Shown piece by piece: positions 23,012 to 35,056 of a stretch of DNA of 64,000 nucleotides. The stretch covers positions 16,999,901 to 17,063,900 of the forward strand of contig NC_079979.1 of the NCBI RefSeq assembly GCF_029852145.1. The letters are read 5' to 3'. The position numbers and the translations under genes were made by a program. The notes below the pieces were generated by a model. The model was given only the letters and a program-made list of their open reading frames with translations, made no database searches and was not told the origin of the DNA. The stretch is from Microplitis mediator. Taxonomy: Eukaryota; Arthropoda; Insecta; Hymenoptera; Braconidae. Numbering within the stretch: position 1 is the first letter of the stretch; every line of letters begins with the position of its first letter.

Positions 23012-24179
23012 AAAAGTCAGATTTGTTATTTTATTTTTTTGACCCAGGCCCGATTTTTCAAAATCTTTCAACACTCACCTCAAGTATTTATAATAGTCTG
23101 TAAAATGAATTATTAATTCCCATTTGACTACAAAAATAGGCATTAGAAAAAAAATATATTATAATTCTCAAAAGCAAGTGAATTAAGTTGCATAAATTTG
23201 TAAATAAATAATGAGTAGTTTTAAAAATGAGTTTTAGGTATAACTTTTTTGTTTGAATATGTCAGTAGGCTAAAATAGTGATGGTTAAGTCACGCGCGTT
23301 CCTTATTCGCGTTGAGTATTTTAATGGTGTTATAATGTATGTATGTTTTACCAGCAGCAATTGAGAAAGAATAAAAGAGTTTTATATGTGGGACCGTATG
23401 AGCAACAGAGAAAGTATATATAATGGAGAAATTACTGTTCTTTCGAACGCCTCGGACGAGTTTAAGTCAGCATGGGGCCTCAGCACTTGAATATATTCAA
23501 TCACAAAATTATCACTTCTGTACGTGTTTTTTTTCCATGTGTTGCTTTCATATATATATTGTGTAGTATGTATATATACATATGTATGTATTGGTTTATT
23601 TTTGACTACCAATATTGCTGAATTGCTCTTGCATTATCTTGATAATTCGACAAATAAATTGAGAAGCAACAATCGCAGCGGGGATCACTCTCTTCTTTGC
23701 TGATATACTTGGGAGTGCATTGGCAGATGGAAAAAGACATATGAGTATTTTATTTTTTTATTTATCACATTAACATAAGTATTTGGATATAAACGTGCAC
23801 AAGTTTGTCTGAGTTATACTCCTGTGGATATATTTATGATGCTTGGTTGGTTTATTAATACGTTATGCTTGCATTAGTACACTTAAGCATGACGAATGAT
23901 TGCGCCACGGGGATTTCGGTAGGCCGCATGAATTCAAAAGCCACGAACACTCTGACTTTTAAAATACCTCTCACTATTTTCTATCCTTTGAATTAATACA
24001 AAGACATTTTTTTATCTTCATCGTACGTGATATCTATACCTTGTTATTGAATGTTTAGAAATATTTATTATAGAATAACAGTCTTAATTAACGTGATTCA
24101 CTATGTGAGTAAATTCTGAGTTTCGAATTACAGGTTTCGCTTTTCTTATCTAAAAACATTATCATGGGAAATATGTACC
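23012..24179. other. AT-rich unique sequence, no gene
   Basis: Short TATA/TATG microsatellites near 23548-23590. Nothing else recognised. Confidence 0.45.
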
Positions 24180-24314
24180 CAGAAAAAAAGAATTTCTTGG
24201 CGCAAAAAAATTTTTTCTTAGTCCAAGAAAATTATCGTTTTCAATTTATAATGAAAAAAATTTTCTTAGAATTGGGAAAAATTTCTTGGGATGAATGAAA
24301 ATTTTCTAGAAGTG

Positions 24315-24851
24315 CACTGTAAGAAATCAGCGGAGTGAATGCGGAGTGAATGAATTTTTAATTAGTGAAATTCACTCCGCAGGGAAGTTTTCGCGGAGTA
24401 GATAATTTTTTATTAATTTAATCCCTCCGGAGTGAAATTCACTCAGGAGCGGAGTTTTGAAAATGTTATTAATAAAAAATTGCTTCACTCAATAAAATCA
24501 AAGTAAAAACTCGTGTATTACATTATTGATCAGCTGATACGCACACACATATTTAGACACACACGCACACATTTGTACACACATTCACACACACATTTGC
24601 ACACACACGCCCACATTTGCACACACGCGGACACACCCGAACACACACAAGCACACATTCGCACACAAACACCTGCACACATCTAAACACACACATGCAC
24701 GCAAACACACACTCGCACACACACACATTGCTTAGCAGTTTAGTATAAATTTATTTAAGTATTAAAACTCCGGAACTCCGAGTGGCGGAGTGATTGCGGA
24801 GTGAATTCGGATTTAATTTCAATCCGAATTCACTCCGGATTTTTTACAGTG
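24315..24851 (+). mobile_element. Family F element nested in family E
   Basis: Inverted ends CACTGTAAGAAATCAGCGG and CCGGATTTTTTACAGTG. Flanked by TG on both sides. The interior has CGGAGTGAATGCGGAGTG and TTCACTCCG words and a 200 bp CA-rich block (24537-24730). Confidence 0.75.
24537..24730 (+). repeat. Interrupted (AC)n microsatellite
   Basis: About 190 bp of ACACAC with regular interruptions by GC, TTTG and TTCG, inside the F element. A shorter CA tract sits at a comparable place in the B element at 5373. Confidence 0.85.
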
Positions 24852-25359
24852 TGAGTAAAAATTTATTTGACCAATAAATATTTTTTTTCTGTGTACCATC
24901 AGTTTATTTTTTATTAATCAACTGGTTTATTAAATAAAATTCTATTCACAAAAAAAGCCGAGTTGCAATAATTAAAAAAAAAAAAATTGTCATTCGGTCC
25001 CGACATTAGCGCATGATTTTTTAAAACTTTGTTAAGCGTGAAAACGGCGTAAATTTAAAAGTCATAAAACCAGGAATTTAGTGGCTACAAACAAAACTGG
25101 TTGGTCATAGGCACCTGGTTAGTAATTTAAATCCTTGTGTTCCTGAGCCAACTTTAATGAGCTAAGAATTTTGAATTATGCACTGATATTTTTATATTTC
25201 GGATCCCACCAGCTATTACTGACACCTTTAATAAAATTTAAAATATCAATAGAAAAAAAGTGGGCAATGCTAAACGCATTACGTTTGTTATTTATAAAAA
25301 TTATTTAAATTTAATTTATACCTTTATTTTTTTTGGTAACATTCTTGACAATACAATAG

Positions 25360-25440
25360 GCATGTCGTAGTGGGCAGCGTTGGCATGAGGATGCAGGCCC
25401 CTGGGGCATTTGGCGATCGAGGCAGCCGAGAACTAACAAG
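25360..25440 (+). CDS. Possible 81 bp cassette exon
   Basis: An acceptor (TTTTTTTTGG... CAATAG ending 25359) precedes and a good donor (ACAAG|GTAACC) follows. Between them one frame is open: a split codon, then 26 codons (HVVVGSVGMRMQAPGAFGDR in the first 20), ending with two bases of the next codon. Length is a multiple of three and both flanking introns have the same phase, as for skippable exons. The exon candidate at 49160 begins with the complementary single base. No family recognised and the branch region is not strong. Confidence 0.2.
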
Positions 25441-25848
25441 GTAACCTGACCCCAGTTGAGACCCAACAAGTACTGAGGTATATACTACCACATAATACTA
25501 CTCAGGGTTGATACAATGCCGAAATGAGAGTCTCAGTGCATAACTCGCATCAATTTCAATATCATTAGTTCGTATTCTGTATATTGTATATATATATGCT
25601 CTTTCTTTTTCTCTTGAGAACGGTTATACGAGTAGCCCTGCAGGGAGAGAGAAGTGAAAGCACAGCCTCTTAAGGCTCATCTGTTTAAAGTAATATTTTA
25701 TAATAATTACTCGCGTCAACGGTCGCTTGCAATTATACCATTTATACTGTACGTCAGCTAAACAAAATTCCATTCGTATTCATTTATTTTTTTAATGGCT
25801 TTTATTATTTTTTTTAAAAAAGAGTTCATAGAAATTAAAGGTTCCATA
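25441..25848. other. Unique sequence, no gene
   Basis: A TATATA patch near 25583-25598; nothing else recognised. Confidence 0.4.
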
Positions 25849-26108
25849 CCTAATGATCTTCGAAAATTTGAACTTTTACACTTTGAACTTGGAAATTTGG
25901 ACTTTTGTAAATTTGAACTTGAATAATTTAGTATTTCTTTCATCAAAAATAATTTTTTTTTATTTGTTTTTTATCAAAATTAATTTTTGATGATTTCTTT
26001 CATTATCTTTTCTTTCGTTCATCCAAAATAATATTTGAATATTAATAGGTTGTTTCATTCATAGAAGATCAAATTTACCAAAGTTCAAATTTTCAAAGTT
26101 CATTAGGT
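25849..26108 (+). mobile_element. Family M MITE, copy 1
   Basis: Left end CTAATGATCTTCGAAAATTTG and right end TTTCAAAGTTCATTAG are inverted relatives; the interior reiterates TTTGAACTT. The word TATTTCTTTCATCAAAAATAA in the middle is shared with the copy at 40617. Confidence 0.65.
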
Positions 26109-28625
26109 AGGTCACCAAATTTAACTATTGCATTTGTCTTCATGATGGAATTTTCAAAAAATTTTGCTACCTCCAGACTTAGCTCGACGAGCCCAATAAA
26201 ACTCAACATACATTTTCTGTAGACGATTTTCGGGATCAAAATCGGTCTATTAGTTCAGAAGTTGCAGTATTTCAAAATTTTGAAAATTCAAAAATTCATA
26301 TTTTTACTGATTCTTTCTTCAATAACTTTTGAATGTGACAGCCTATTGAAATTATATAACATGCATCTGAAAGCTTTAATTTTCATGCATGTATATATGC
26401 CAAGACCATAGAAATTACATATCTCACCACTCATTAGATATTCTCCTATTGTATTCATTTCTGCCGATGTTAAAAAAACTTTTTTGTGGCTCTTCCAATA
26501 CCTCCGATTGCGGCATATATACACATACACTTTATATATAAATATATATATATATCATGATATCTACTTCCATTTCGGCTGCCGAATGGCTTTTTAATTT
26601 TATTATTTAGAGATGTGTTCTGTAGAATGAATAAAATTCTTGTAATAACTACATATATATAATACAAGAATTTTTATTCTCAAACCTTCTAAGAAGTCCA
26701 TAGCTTCTAATATTAGTTTAACCTTTTGTTGATTGATGTTTTTAAAAAAGTACCGAGGAAATATTATTGATAATATAGTCCATTATTATATATTATTGCG
26801 CTTTAGCTTTCACGGCACCGGACAGCTTTGAATTTAATATTGAAATGTCACATGTTGAAAAGAATTTAAAAAGTCGGTCCCATGCACTATCGTCTGTTAG
26901 AGAACAAGTGCGAAAATAAGCTCTTAACGAGGCAAAGATTGACTCTGACAATGGGACCACGGGGCCCTAACTTAAATAACAGGGGATGTTTTAAAAGGGA
27001 CTCCTTAAAAATGAGAATAGGCCGTGAAATCCACACTTTGGGACCTATACGTGGAAAAACTGTGTAGACACAGTGGTTCTCGGGCCTGGAGGCCTTCTTC
27101 TCTTTTGATACACAAAAGGACAAACTGTCCTATAAGTGACAATAGACTCAACCGCGCGTATATTTGCAGGTTGACTCCTTCCCTTCTTACATACACTTTT
27201 TATACCGCACTTCTCCATTTCATTGTGTCTATAATAAAACGATTTATATATATAATAAAGAGAGGAAGATAAAGTTATACCTATAAAAAAAAAAAAATAA
27301 TAATAATCCCGAAGGCGGTACTTTGGCTCTGATACTCTCGAGTGTGTAACTTTTTGTCACCTGGTGCGCCTGATTTTGAATACAAACAAATTTTCAATAG
27401 ACGATATATATTTTATTTGCGTTAGAATCTAATTTTATGGAGCGTGCGTGGAGGAGGTGGAAAAGTGGATCCTCTATACTGGGACGTCACGCCGAGAATA
27501 ATTCATTTAGAATCTCTTCAACATCTTGATGGTTGTTTCTTTTTTTCTCCTTATTCTTGGTCTTTTCTGATATATATGTATATGTATATATATGCTGAAA
27601 CTAGTATATTATGGAGGATAAAATGAACGATAAATCTAGTACTTGAAGATTGACCATTTAGTTAACTTTTTTCATGGGTTATTTCCACGAAGCATTTCTC
27701 GATATAATGTACAACTTTATAGCCATTATGTACTTCTTTAAAAGTCTTTTATATGAGAATAAAAAAACGATGAGATGTGAAACTGATGGAGGCATTATTA
27801 ACTTTTGAATGAATCAATTTTCTTTTGCTATGAATTTCCATTTTATCTCATCAATTTTTGGATGTAAAAACCCATTGGATAATAAATCTCTCGGTCTCTG
27901 GTATGACATACACATATATATCAATATCAATACATGGGTGCATGCACGAGTCTTTGGCCCGCGTCCACGTATCCACGCATGACAATAAAAAGGGACGAAA
28001 CCTCGGAACAAAGTTGTCTTTATAGTTGAATTTTCTGCTCAATAAAGTATGACTCGAATATGGTACCAGAGGCGCGTCGATGTGTCCTCAGCCTCTTTTT
28101 TCGGATACGCATGTAACAAACTCGTGCCTTCGTCCCCCTGGCTCTCGAGGATCAAAATAAAAAACCGTCTCAATGGACTTTATGACGTGGCATATTGCCC
28201 CAAGATATTCGAGTTAACCAATAGCCATGATTTCTCGCACCATAGGACATATATATGTATATACATTTATTTACTTTCATTATTATTTTGCTTCTAAAGC
28301 AAGCCTCTATCGTCCTAAAAATTTTAAAATAAATTATCGCCGCCTCTTATCTGGGGTAAAAACCAATCGCACAACTCAATTGCGAAGCGGAGATGGGTTC
28401 TCCTAACGCTTACTCAGTTCCAGCTGATTCGCCGATTTGAAAGATAATTTATTAGTGAATAAAACAAACATAATTTTAAGTCAATTTTTTAATAATAAGG
28501 ATTGAAAAAAAAAAGTCGAGAAGAAAACCTGTGATGTCCGTCAATTTGGACACAGAAAAAGTTACCTTGACGCAATAAATATTTTACATTATGAATTGAA
28601 GACTATTATAGCCTTTTAGTGTATA
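26109..28625. other. Mostly unique sequence, no supported gene
   Basis: 26150-26290 contains TTCGGGATCAAAATCGGTC-type phrasing found in family C interiors and may be an old element. Several overlapping ORFs near 26880-27270 are open on both strands and are not convincing. Microsatellite patches (TATA) near 26540 and 27570. Confidence 0.35.
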
Positions 28626-29457
28626 CACCCGAGTCGAAATATTAGACGTAAGTTGAATGTTCTTAACGTTTTAAACGTAAGTTGAACGTTTTGAACGTAA
28701 ATTGAACGGCTCCCTGCCTTTATAAATCCGGAATAATTTCTCATGCAAAAATTTCTCAGCAATAATTACTCAAACAAAAATTGATCCGACACAAAAATTT
28801 ATTTTTCGGTATTCATCAGGTATATTTGTGGTGAGAAAATATGCCTTGAGAAATTATTGCTGAGAAATTTTGTCGCAAGAAATTATTGCATGAGAAGAAA
28901 AAGACGGTCGCCAAATTGAACGTTTTGGATATTAAAAACTCAATTTGACAGCTTTCAACTTATTCAAAACGTAGATTGGAATATCATAAATCGAAAATGT
29001 AACTAAAACCTATTTAGACTTACAATAAGAAAACATAAGCGTACCGAAAAATTTTTTTCATCGATATTGTACTCCTGGATTATAATCACATCAATTCCGT
29101 AAAATTTTGTCGTCCACATCTCTGGCTCTTAAATACAAAAATTCGTATTTTGAAAAAAAATTTTTTTCAGTTTCATACTTCTATCTTTAACACTATATAC
29201 CTGTTCATATATTATGATATCAAGGTTATGAAAATTGTAATTACAAATATTGAAATAAATTAATTAATGTTATCATTAAACTAAAATCATAACCCATGAA
29301 ATTACCAATTTTTTGAGAACCAAAATACAAAACAATCGTTCAATTTACTTTCAAAACGTTAAAAACGTTCACTTTACGTTTAAAACGTTAAGAACGTTCA
29401 ATTTACGTTTGAAGCGTTAGGAACGTTCAACTTACATCTAATATTTCGACTCGGGTG
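28626..29457 (+). mobile_element. Family K element, copy 2
   Basis: Inverted ends of about 40 bp: CACCCGAGTCGAAATATTAG at left and CTAATATTTCGACTCGGGTG at right, each continuing into GTAAGTTGAACGTT words. The interior adds reiterated AACGTTTTAAACGT and ACTTTACGTTT words and a second inner repeat around TTTCTCAGCAATAATT / AATTATTGCTGAGAAA. No coding capacity. Confidence 0.75.
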
Positions 29458-30334
29458 TTTTAAATGACTACAAAAAAGTATAGTTTTGCTTATGGCCTTA
29501 AACATAGAACACATTTAATATGTGTTAAAATAATACACTAATAACACACTTGGTTTTAGAGTGTAAAATTTGTTTAGGAGGAAAAAAACTGTATTTTTCC
29601 CGCCTCGAAAAATTTTTGATTTCACCTAAACTCTTAAATAGAAAAACTCTTTTGAAAATCACTACCCAAGTCCTGTAATTCATAAAAACTTAAAACTGAT
29701 GATCCATTAAAGAAATTTAGCTGGCATTTTTTTTCTATTACTATTATCAATGCTACACAGATCTAATAAATAACGATTAATTTAAACGAATCATAAAACC
29801 ATAGCGCGCTTTCACTTCAGCGATGGTATTTGCGCAAAATATTTATCAATTCCGATCGCTTATTCCACCCGAACATCGTGAAATTTAATACGTGCGTGTA
29901 ATCTACCTACAAGAATACACACGCGTCAATTATTATGATTATTTATGTGCTTGATGATGTACAACAAGTTCCTACATACTCGCTGAATCTTTATTATATT
30001 TTTAACCAGAGTATCAAACGTATTAAATTTTTCTCTTATTGTTTTTAACGCTTATTTTTATCTCCCATATGATACACGTATGGATAATAGTCCAATGCCA
30101 TTGACTCGATGCCCTCAGTGATATTTTCTCGCACTCATAATGCCTATCCGCGCTGTTGTTGAGCGCCCACGGATTCGCCGCAGGCATGATATTACGTGCT
30201 ATCCGTCAAGCTCGCCACCAACTGAACCCTCCTTCTCTCTTAACTTCTTCCATCTTGATCGTAAATTGTTCTTCTATTTGTGAGATTTTTAAAATTAACA
30301 TACGTCGGCTATTGCTATGTAATTGAAATACATA
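29458..30334. other. Unique AT-rich sequence, no gene
   Basis: No repeat-family copy, RNA gene or splice-bounded ORF recognised. Confidence 0.4.
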
Positions 30335-30425
30335 CACTGTAGAAAGAGTGGTGTTAAAAATTGACTCAATTTAAGACCGCGTGGTGTTAAAATAAAATAA
30401 CACAAGTGTAGGCGGTGTAATTCAC
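30335..30425 (+). mobile_element. Family B MITE, truncated left end
   Basis: Starts CACTGTAGAAAGAGTGGTG after TA and contains the GGTGTTAAAA words, then stops where family G sequence begins. The right end is missing. Confidence 0.65.
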
Positions 30426-30750
30426 GTACAAAGTTGCCGAGCTTCAAAATTTTGCCATAGATTGGCCGATGCCTGGTTTGCAACGAATGGCTAATTAATG
30501 GCTAACTATACTGGCCCGTGCATGGTGAATCATTGGCAGCCGTCTTTTTGCTATAAAAATGGCGCACAATTAACCGCCGTTCGTTGGCCAACGGTTTGAT
30601 CGAGTGATTTTGATACCAAGCTTTGGCCGATTGATTACCAAGATTGGCCAATGTTTGGCATACCGTTATCATCCGATATTTAGCCGATCTTCGGCCGATG
30701 CTTGAAAATTGGCAGCCATTCATGACCCAGTAATAGGCCGATTCTTTTTT
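30426..30750 (+). mobile_element. Family G element, uninterrupted copy
   Basis: About 325 bp dense in TTGGCC, GGCCGA and TTGGCAGCC words. Matches 41953-42487 over its full length in reverse. It preserves the empty version of the site where the SINE sits in the other copy (GCATGGTGAATCATTGG at about 30522-30538). Its right end abuts the family C head directly. Confidence 0.75.
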
Positions 30751-32748
30751 AACTTCCCGCTAAGAAAATTGAAAATTTTCAAAAATTCGGGAAGTTAGTG
30801 GTTTCGGTCCGATTTGCAAAAATCGAATTTCTATCAGATTTTGACGTTTTGAGGTTCTAGGAAGCTATTCTGACTGATTTCAGAATGATGTCCGAGTGTC
30901 TGTATGTATGTATGTACGTACGTATGTATGTCTGTATTAGGGTGTCTCAAAAAATCGACTTTTTTTTTTTCCTTGAAGAACATTGAAAAATCGACAGAGT
31001 ATCTCTAGACAAAGACCCTGTTAAAATATGAGACCTTAATATTAATATTTAAAGGTGGCGATTCACGATTTTCTATTTTCCATTTAAATAACATGGGAAA
31101 AAAAAAATTTTAATTATGGAATTTTATACCTCGGCGATGGCTTATTCAACAGATAAGATCAGGATATATTTTTGTAGAGAATTGAACGCTCTACAAAAAA
31201 AGTCTCTTATCATTTTTTGATGAATCCATCTGTTCAAAAGTTATTGGAGCTCGAAGTCAAGTTAGAGTAAATTTCGAGATCTTTTTACTTTTCCGGCGAA
31301 ACTATCGGACTTATCATAAAATGTCATGAGATCTTTTTTGTAGACAATTTTATTTCCTACAAATTATCATTGATAAATTTTTTTCAAATTCTGCATTTTT
31401 TTCTAGTTATTTCCATTTTAATGCCAAGCCAAAATCGATCAGAACACTACTTTTTTAGGAGCTCGACATTAAAATGGAAGTAACTAGAAAAAAATGCAGA
31501 ATTTGAAAAAAATTTATCAATGATAATTTGTAGGAAATAAAATTGTCTACAAAAAAGATCTCATGACATTTTATGATAAGTCCGATAGTTTCGCCGGAAA
31601 AGTAAAAAGATCTCGAAATTTACTCTAACTTGACTTCGACTCCAATAACTTTTGAACAGATGGATTTATCAAAAAATGATAAGAGACTTTTTTTGTAGAG
31701 CGTTCAATTCCCTACAAAAATATATCCTGATCTTATCTGTTCAATAAGCCATCGCCGAGGTATAAAATTCCAAAATTAAAATTTTTTTTTCCCATGTTAT
31801 TTAAATGGAAAATAGAAAATCGTGAATCGCCACCTTTAAATATTAATATTAAGGTCTTATATTTCAACAGGGTCTTTGTCTGGAGATACTCTGTCGATTT
31901 TTCAATGTTCTTCAAGAAAAAAAAAAAAGTCGATTTTTTGAGACACTCTGTATAGATAGTCTGTATGTATGTATTTGAATATTCATAACTCTTGAACGGA
32001 TGAACCGATTTCGATCTTTGAGGTGTCATTCGACGCGGCTTGTTAATATCTTGAAGCTGTAGAAATTTAAGCTTAATTAGAAGTGTGCGTTCAGAGATAT
32101 TCCAAAAATAAAATTTTTTCAAAAATAGTTTATTAGAATAACTTTTAATTTGCTCAATGGATTGATTCCAAAATCTAATCAGCTCTGAAACATTATGAGC
32201 CGCGTCGAATGCAACCAAAAAAATCAAAATCGGTTCATTCGTTCAAGAGAAATCGTTGACGAAAGAATTCAGAAAACATTGTTTTTTTGGTTTCTTTAAA
32301 TTTCTCAAAAACGACTGGATAAATCAATTTCAAAATTTGATCAGCTTTAGAACTTGATAAACACGTCAATTGCAACCTCAACCATCTTAATCGGTCAATT
32401 CGTTTACGAGATATCGTTGATTAAAAAAATAGTGAAAAACGTTTTTTTTCGGATATCTACAAAAAAATTGAATCATTCGATTTCAAAATCTAATCAGCTC
32501 TAGAACATAATAAAACGCGTCGAATGCCACCTCAACCATCAAAATCGGTTAATTCGTTCGCGAGATACCGTGGGAGAAAGAAATGCTAAAAAATGTTTTT
32601 TTAGAAAACAAAGACATACAAAAGTATTTTCGAGCTCGAAGAGCTCGAAAATGTATTCACGAAAATGTTTTCAAGCTCAACGAGCTCGAAAACAGCGTGA
32701 AGTTTTAGGGCTGGCCCGCAGGGTTAACCGATAGACCGATTTTTTTTT
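30751..32748 (+). mobile_element. Family C element, long copy with foldback inserted
   Basis: Head AACTTCCCGCTAAG, then a hairpin (CGGGAAGTT at 30789) and a TGTATG/TACG microsatellite that hosts the foldback P (30937-31950). After it come three diverged tandem units of about 160-180 bp (32100-32610; shared word AATCTAATCAGCTCT and an AAATCGGTTAATTCGTT word) and the family tail with CGAGCTCG palindromes, GGGCTGGCCCGCAGGG and GATAGACCGATTTTT. No transposase or helicase is visible. Confidence 0.65.
30937..31950. mobile_element. Foldback element P, 1014 bp, arms about 485 bp
   Basis: Two near-identical inverted arms (30939-31423 and 31467-31950) enclose a 43 bp spacer. Ends read AGGGTGTCTCAAAAAATCGAC and GTCGATTTTTTGAGACACTC, with TA on both outer sides, as expected for a Tc1/mariner-type insertion into the TA-rich microsatellite of the host family C element. 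Arms differ at only a few positions by eye. No intact gene; the minus-strand ORF 31733-32227 merely crosses the arm boundary. Confidence 0.85.
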
Positions 32749-34596
32749 TCACAACGAGTGCTGGGTCTATATTTTCTATGGGATTTCTCTGGGATTTCCA
32801 GAGAATTCAACTGGCGATAATTCTATTTTTTTTTTCACAACACCGAGTGCTGGGTCTATATTTTCTATGGGATTTCTATGGGATTTCTAGAGAATTCAAC
32901 TGGCGATAACTTTTTTTTTTTTTCACAACACCGAGTGCTGGGTCTATATTTTCTATGGGATTTCTATGGGATTTCTATGGGATTTCTCTGGGATTTCTAG
33001 AGAATTTAACTGGCGATAATTCTTTTTTTTTTTCACAACACCGAGTGCTGGGTCTATATTTTCTATGGGATTTCTATGGGATTTCTCTGGGATTTCCAGA
33101 GAATTCAACTGGCGATAATTCTATTTTTTTTTTTTCACAACACCGAGTGCTGGGTCTATATTTTCTATGGGATTTCTATGAGATTTCTCTGGGATTTCTA
33201 GAGAATTCAACTGGCGATAATTTTTTTTTTTTTTTCACAACACCGAGTGCTGGGTCTATATTTTCTATGGGATTTCTATGGGATTTCTCTGGGATTTCCA
33301 GAGAATTCAACTGGCGATAATTCTATTTTTTTTTCACAACACCGAGTGCTGGGTCTATATTTTCTATGGGATTTCTATGGGATTTCTAGAGAATTCAACT
33401 GGCGATAATTTTTCTTTTTTTCCACAACACCGAGTGTTGGGTCTATATTTTCTATGGGATTTCAATGGGATTTCTCTGGGATTTCTAGAGAATTCAACTG
33501 GCGATAATTTTTTTTTTTTTTTCACAACACCGAGTGCTGGGTCTATATTTTCTATGGGATTTCTATGGGATTTCTCTGGGATTTCCAGAGAATTCAACTG
33601 GCGATAATTCTATTTTTTTTTCACAACACCGACTGCTGGGTCCATATTTTCTACGGGATTTCTAGAGAATTCAACCGGCGATAATTTTTTTTTTTTTCAC
33701 AACACCGAGTGCTGGGTCTATATTTTCTATGGGATTTCTATGGGATTTCTCTGGGATTTCTAGAGAATTCAACTGGCGATAATTCTTTTTTTTTTTTTCA
33801 CAACACCGAGTGCTGGGTCTATATTTTCTATGGGATTTCTATGAGATTTCTCTGGGATTTCCAGAGAATTCAACTGGCGATAATTCTATTTTTTTTTTCA
33901 CAACACCGACTGCTGGGTCCATATTTTCTATGGGATTGCTATGGGATTTCTCTGGGATTTCCAGAGAATTCAACTGGCGATAATTCTTTTTTTTTTTTTT
34001 CACAACACCGAGTGCTGGGTCTATATTTTCTATGGGATTTCTATGGGATTTCTCTGGGATTTCCAGAGAATTCAACTGGCGATAATTCTATTTTTTTTTC
34101 ACAACACCGACTGCTGGGTCTATATTTTCTATGGGATTTCTATGAGATTTCTCTGGGATTTCCAGAGAATTCAACTGGCGATAATTCTATTTTTTTTTTC
34201 ACAACACCGACTGCTGGGTCCATATTTTCTATGGGATTGCTATGGGATTTCTCTGGGATTTCCAGAGAATTCAACTGGCGATAATTCTTTTTTTTTTTTT
34301 CACAACACCGAGTGCTGGGTCTATATTTTCTATGGGATTTCTATGGGATTTCTCTGGGATTTCCAGAGAATTCAACTGGCGATAATTTTATTTTTTTTTC
34401 ACAACACCGACTGCTGGGTCCATATTTTCTATGGGATTGCTATGGGATTTCTCTGGGATTTCCAGAGAATTCAACTGGCAATAATTTTATTTTTTTTTTA
34501 CAATACCGAGTGCTGGGTTCATATTTTCTATGGGATTGCTATGGGATTTCTCTGGGATATCCAGAGAATTCAACTGGCAATAATTTTATTTTTTGA
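32749..34596 (+). repeat. Minisatellite, about 19 units of ~100 bp
   Basis: Each unit contains a T run, CACAACACCGAGTGCTGGGTC, a TATTTTCTATGGGATTTC word, one to three further ATGGGATTTC/CTGGGATTTC submotifs, and AGAGAATTCAACTGGCGATAA. Unit length varies (about 77-113 bp) mostly through the number of ATGGGATTTC submotifs and the T-run length. Two unit variants alternate (ACCGAGTGCTGGGTCTA versus ACCGACTGCTGGGTCCA). A single degenerate unit is present in the family C copy at 22762, so the array arose from family C interior. The long ORFs read through it are repeat translation. Confidence 0.9.
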
Positions 34597-34705
34597 AGAG
34601 CTCGAAAATGTAGCCACAACAATGTTTTCGAGCTCGAGGAGCTCGCAAACAGCGGGAAGTTTGGGGCTTCCCCGCAGGGTCAACTGATAGACAGATTTTT
34701 TTGTA
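34597..34705 (+). mobile_element. Family C tail closing the minisatellite
   Basis: Reads GAAGAGCTCGAAAATGTAG, CGAGCTCGAGGAGCTCG, AACAGCGGGAAG and GTCAACTGATAGACAGATTTTT, the same order as the tail at 32627-32748. Hence the array sits inside a second family C element whose head is missing. Confidence 0.75.
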
Positions 34706-35056
34706 TGGGTTTGGCGGTTTTAAATCAGTGTAAAAAAAAATTTCACGCATAGAATTTACGTTGTACGTCATTTATTCTAAAATTACCCAGTTTTACCCCC
34801 ACCATTTCAATCACCAATAATTAAATTAATCAATAAAAATACTTTTTAACTCTAGTGATCGAGTAAGCAAAAATATTCACAAATTTAAATATTTTAAACA
34901 CCGAAAAATATTTTATCACCGGGAAATTTTTGTAACACCGGTAAAGAAAATTTACACTGGCGGCGGTGTTATTTTAACACCGCTTTCAGTGTTGAAATTT
35001 AACACCAAAAATTTCAACACCTACTCCGCTTGGACATACCCCGTTTTTTTTTTAGT
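34706..35056 (-). mobile_element. Family B MITE, reversed, left end truncated
   Basis: Shares CACCATTTCAATCACCAATA and TTTTAACACCGC words with the 11324 copy in reverse. The distal end degenerates to CCCCGTTTTTTTTTAGTG instead of a full ACAGTG. It lies directly after the C tail. Confidence 0.65.

Larger units (their letters stand above)
24180..24896 (+). mobile_element. Family E element split by a family F insertion
   Basis: Left part starts ACCCAGAAAAAAAGAATTTCTTGG; right part ends AAATATTTTTTTTCTGTG followed by TA. The two halves of E are separated by a complete F element (24315-24851). The E interior is a series of AAAATTTTCTTGG words in both orientations. Confidence 0.7.

Noticed and set aside
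31733..32227. 164-codon minus-strand ORF
   Set aside because: Spans the foldback arm and the degenerate tandem region of family C; no motif and no independent support.
32749..34596. CRISPR-like array
   Set aside because: There are no unique spacers; whole units are tandemly repeated and the sequence is eukaryotic.
33709..34687. ORFs of 191 and 248 codons on the plus strand
   Set aside because: They are read-through translations of the 100 bp minisatellite in two frames; neighbouring units give the same peptide words in several frames.
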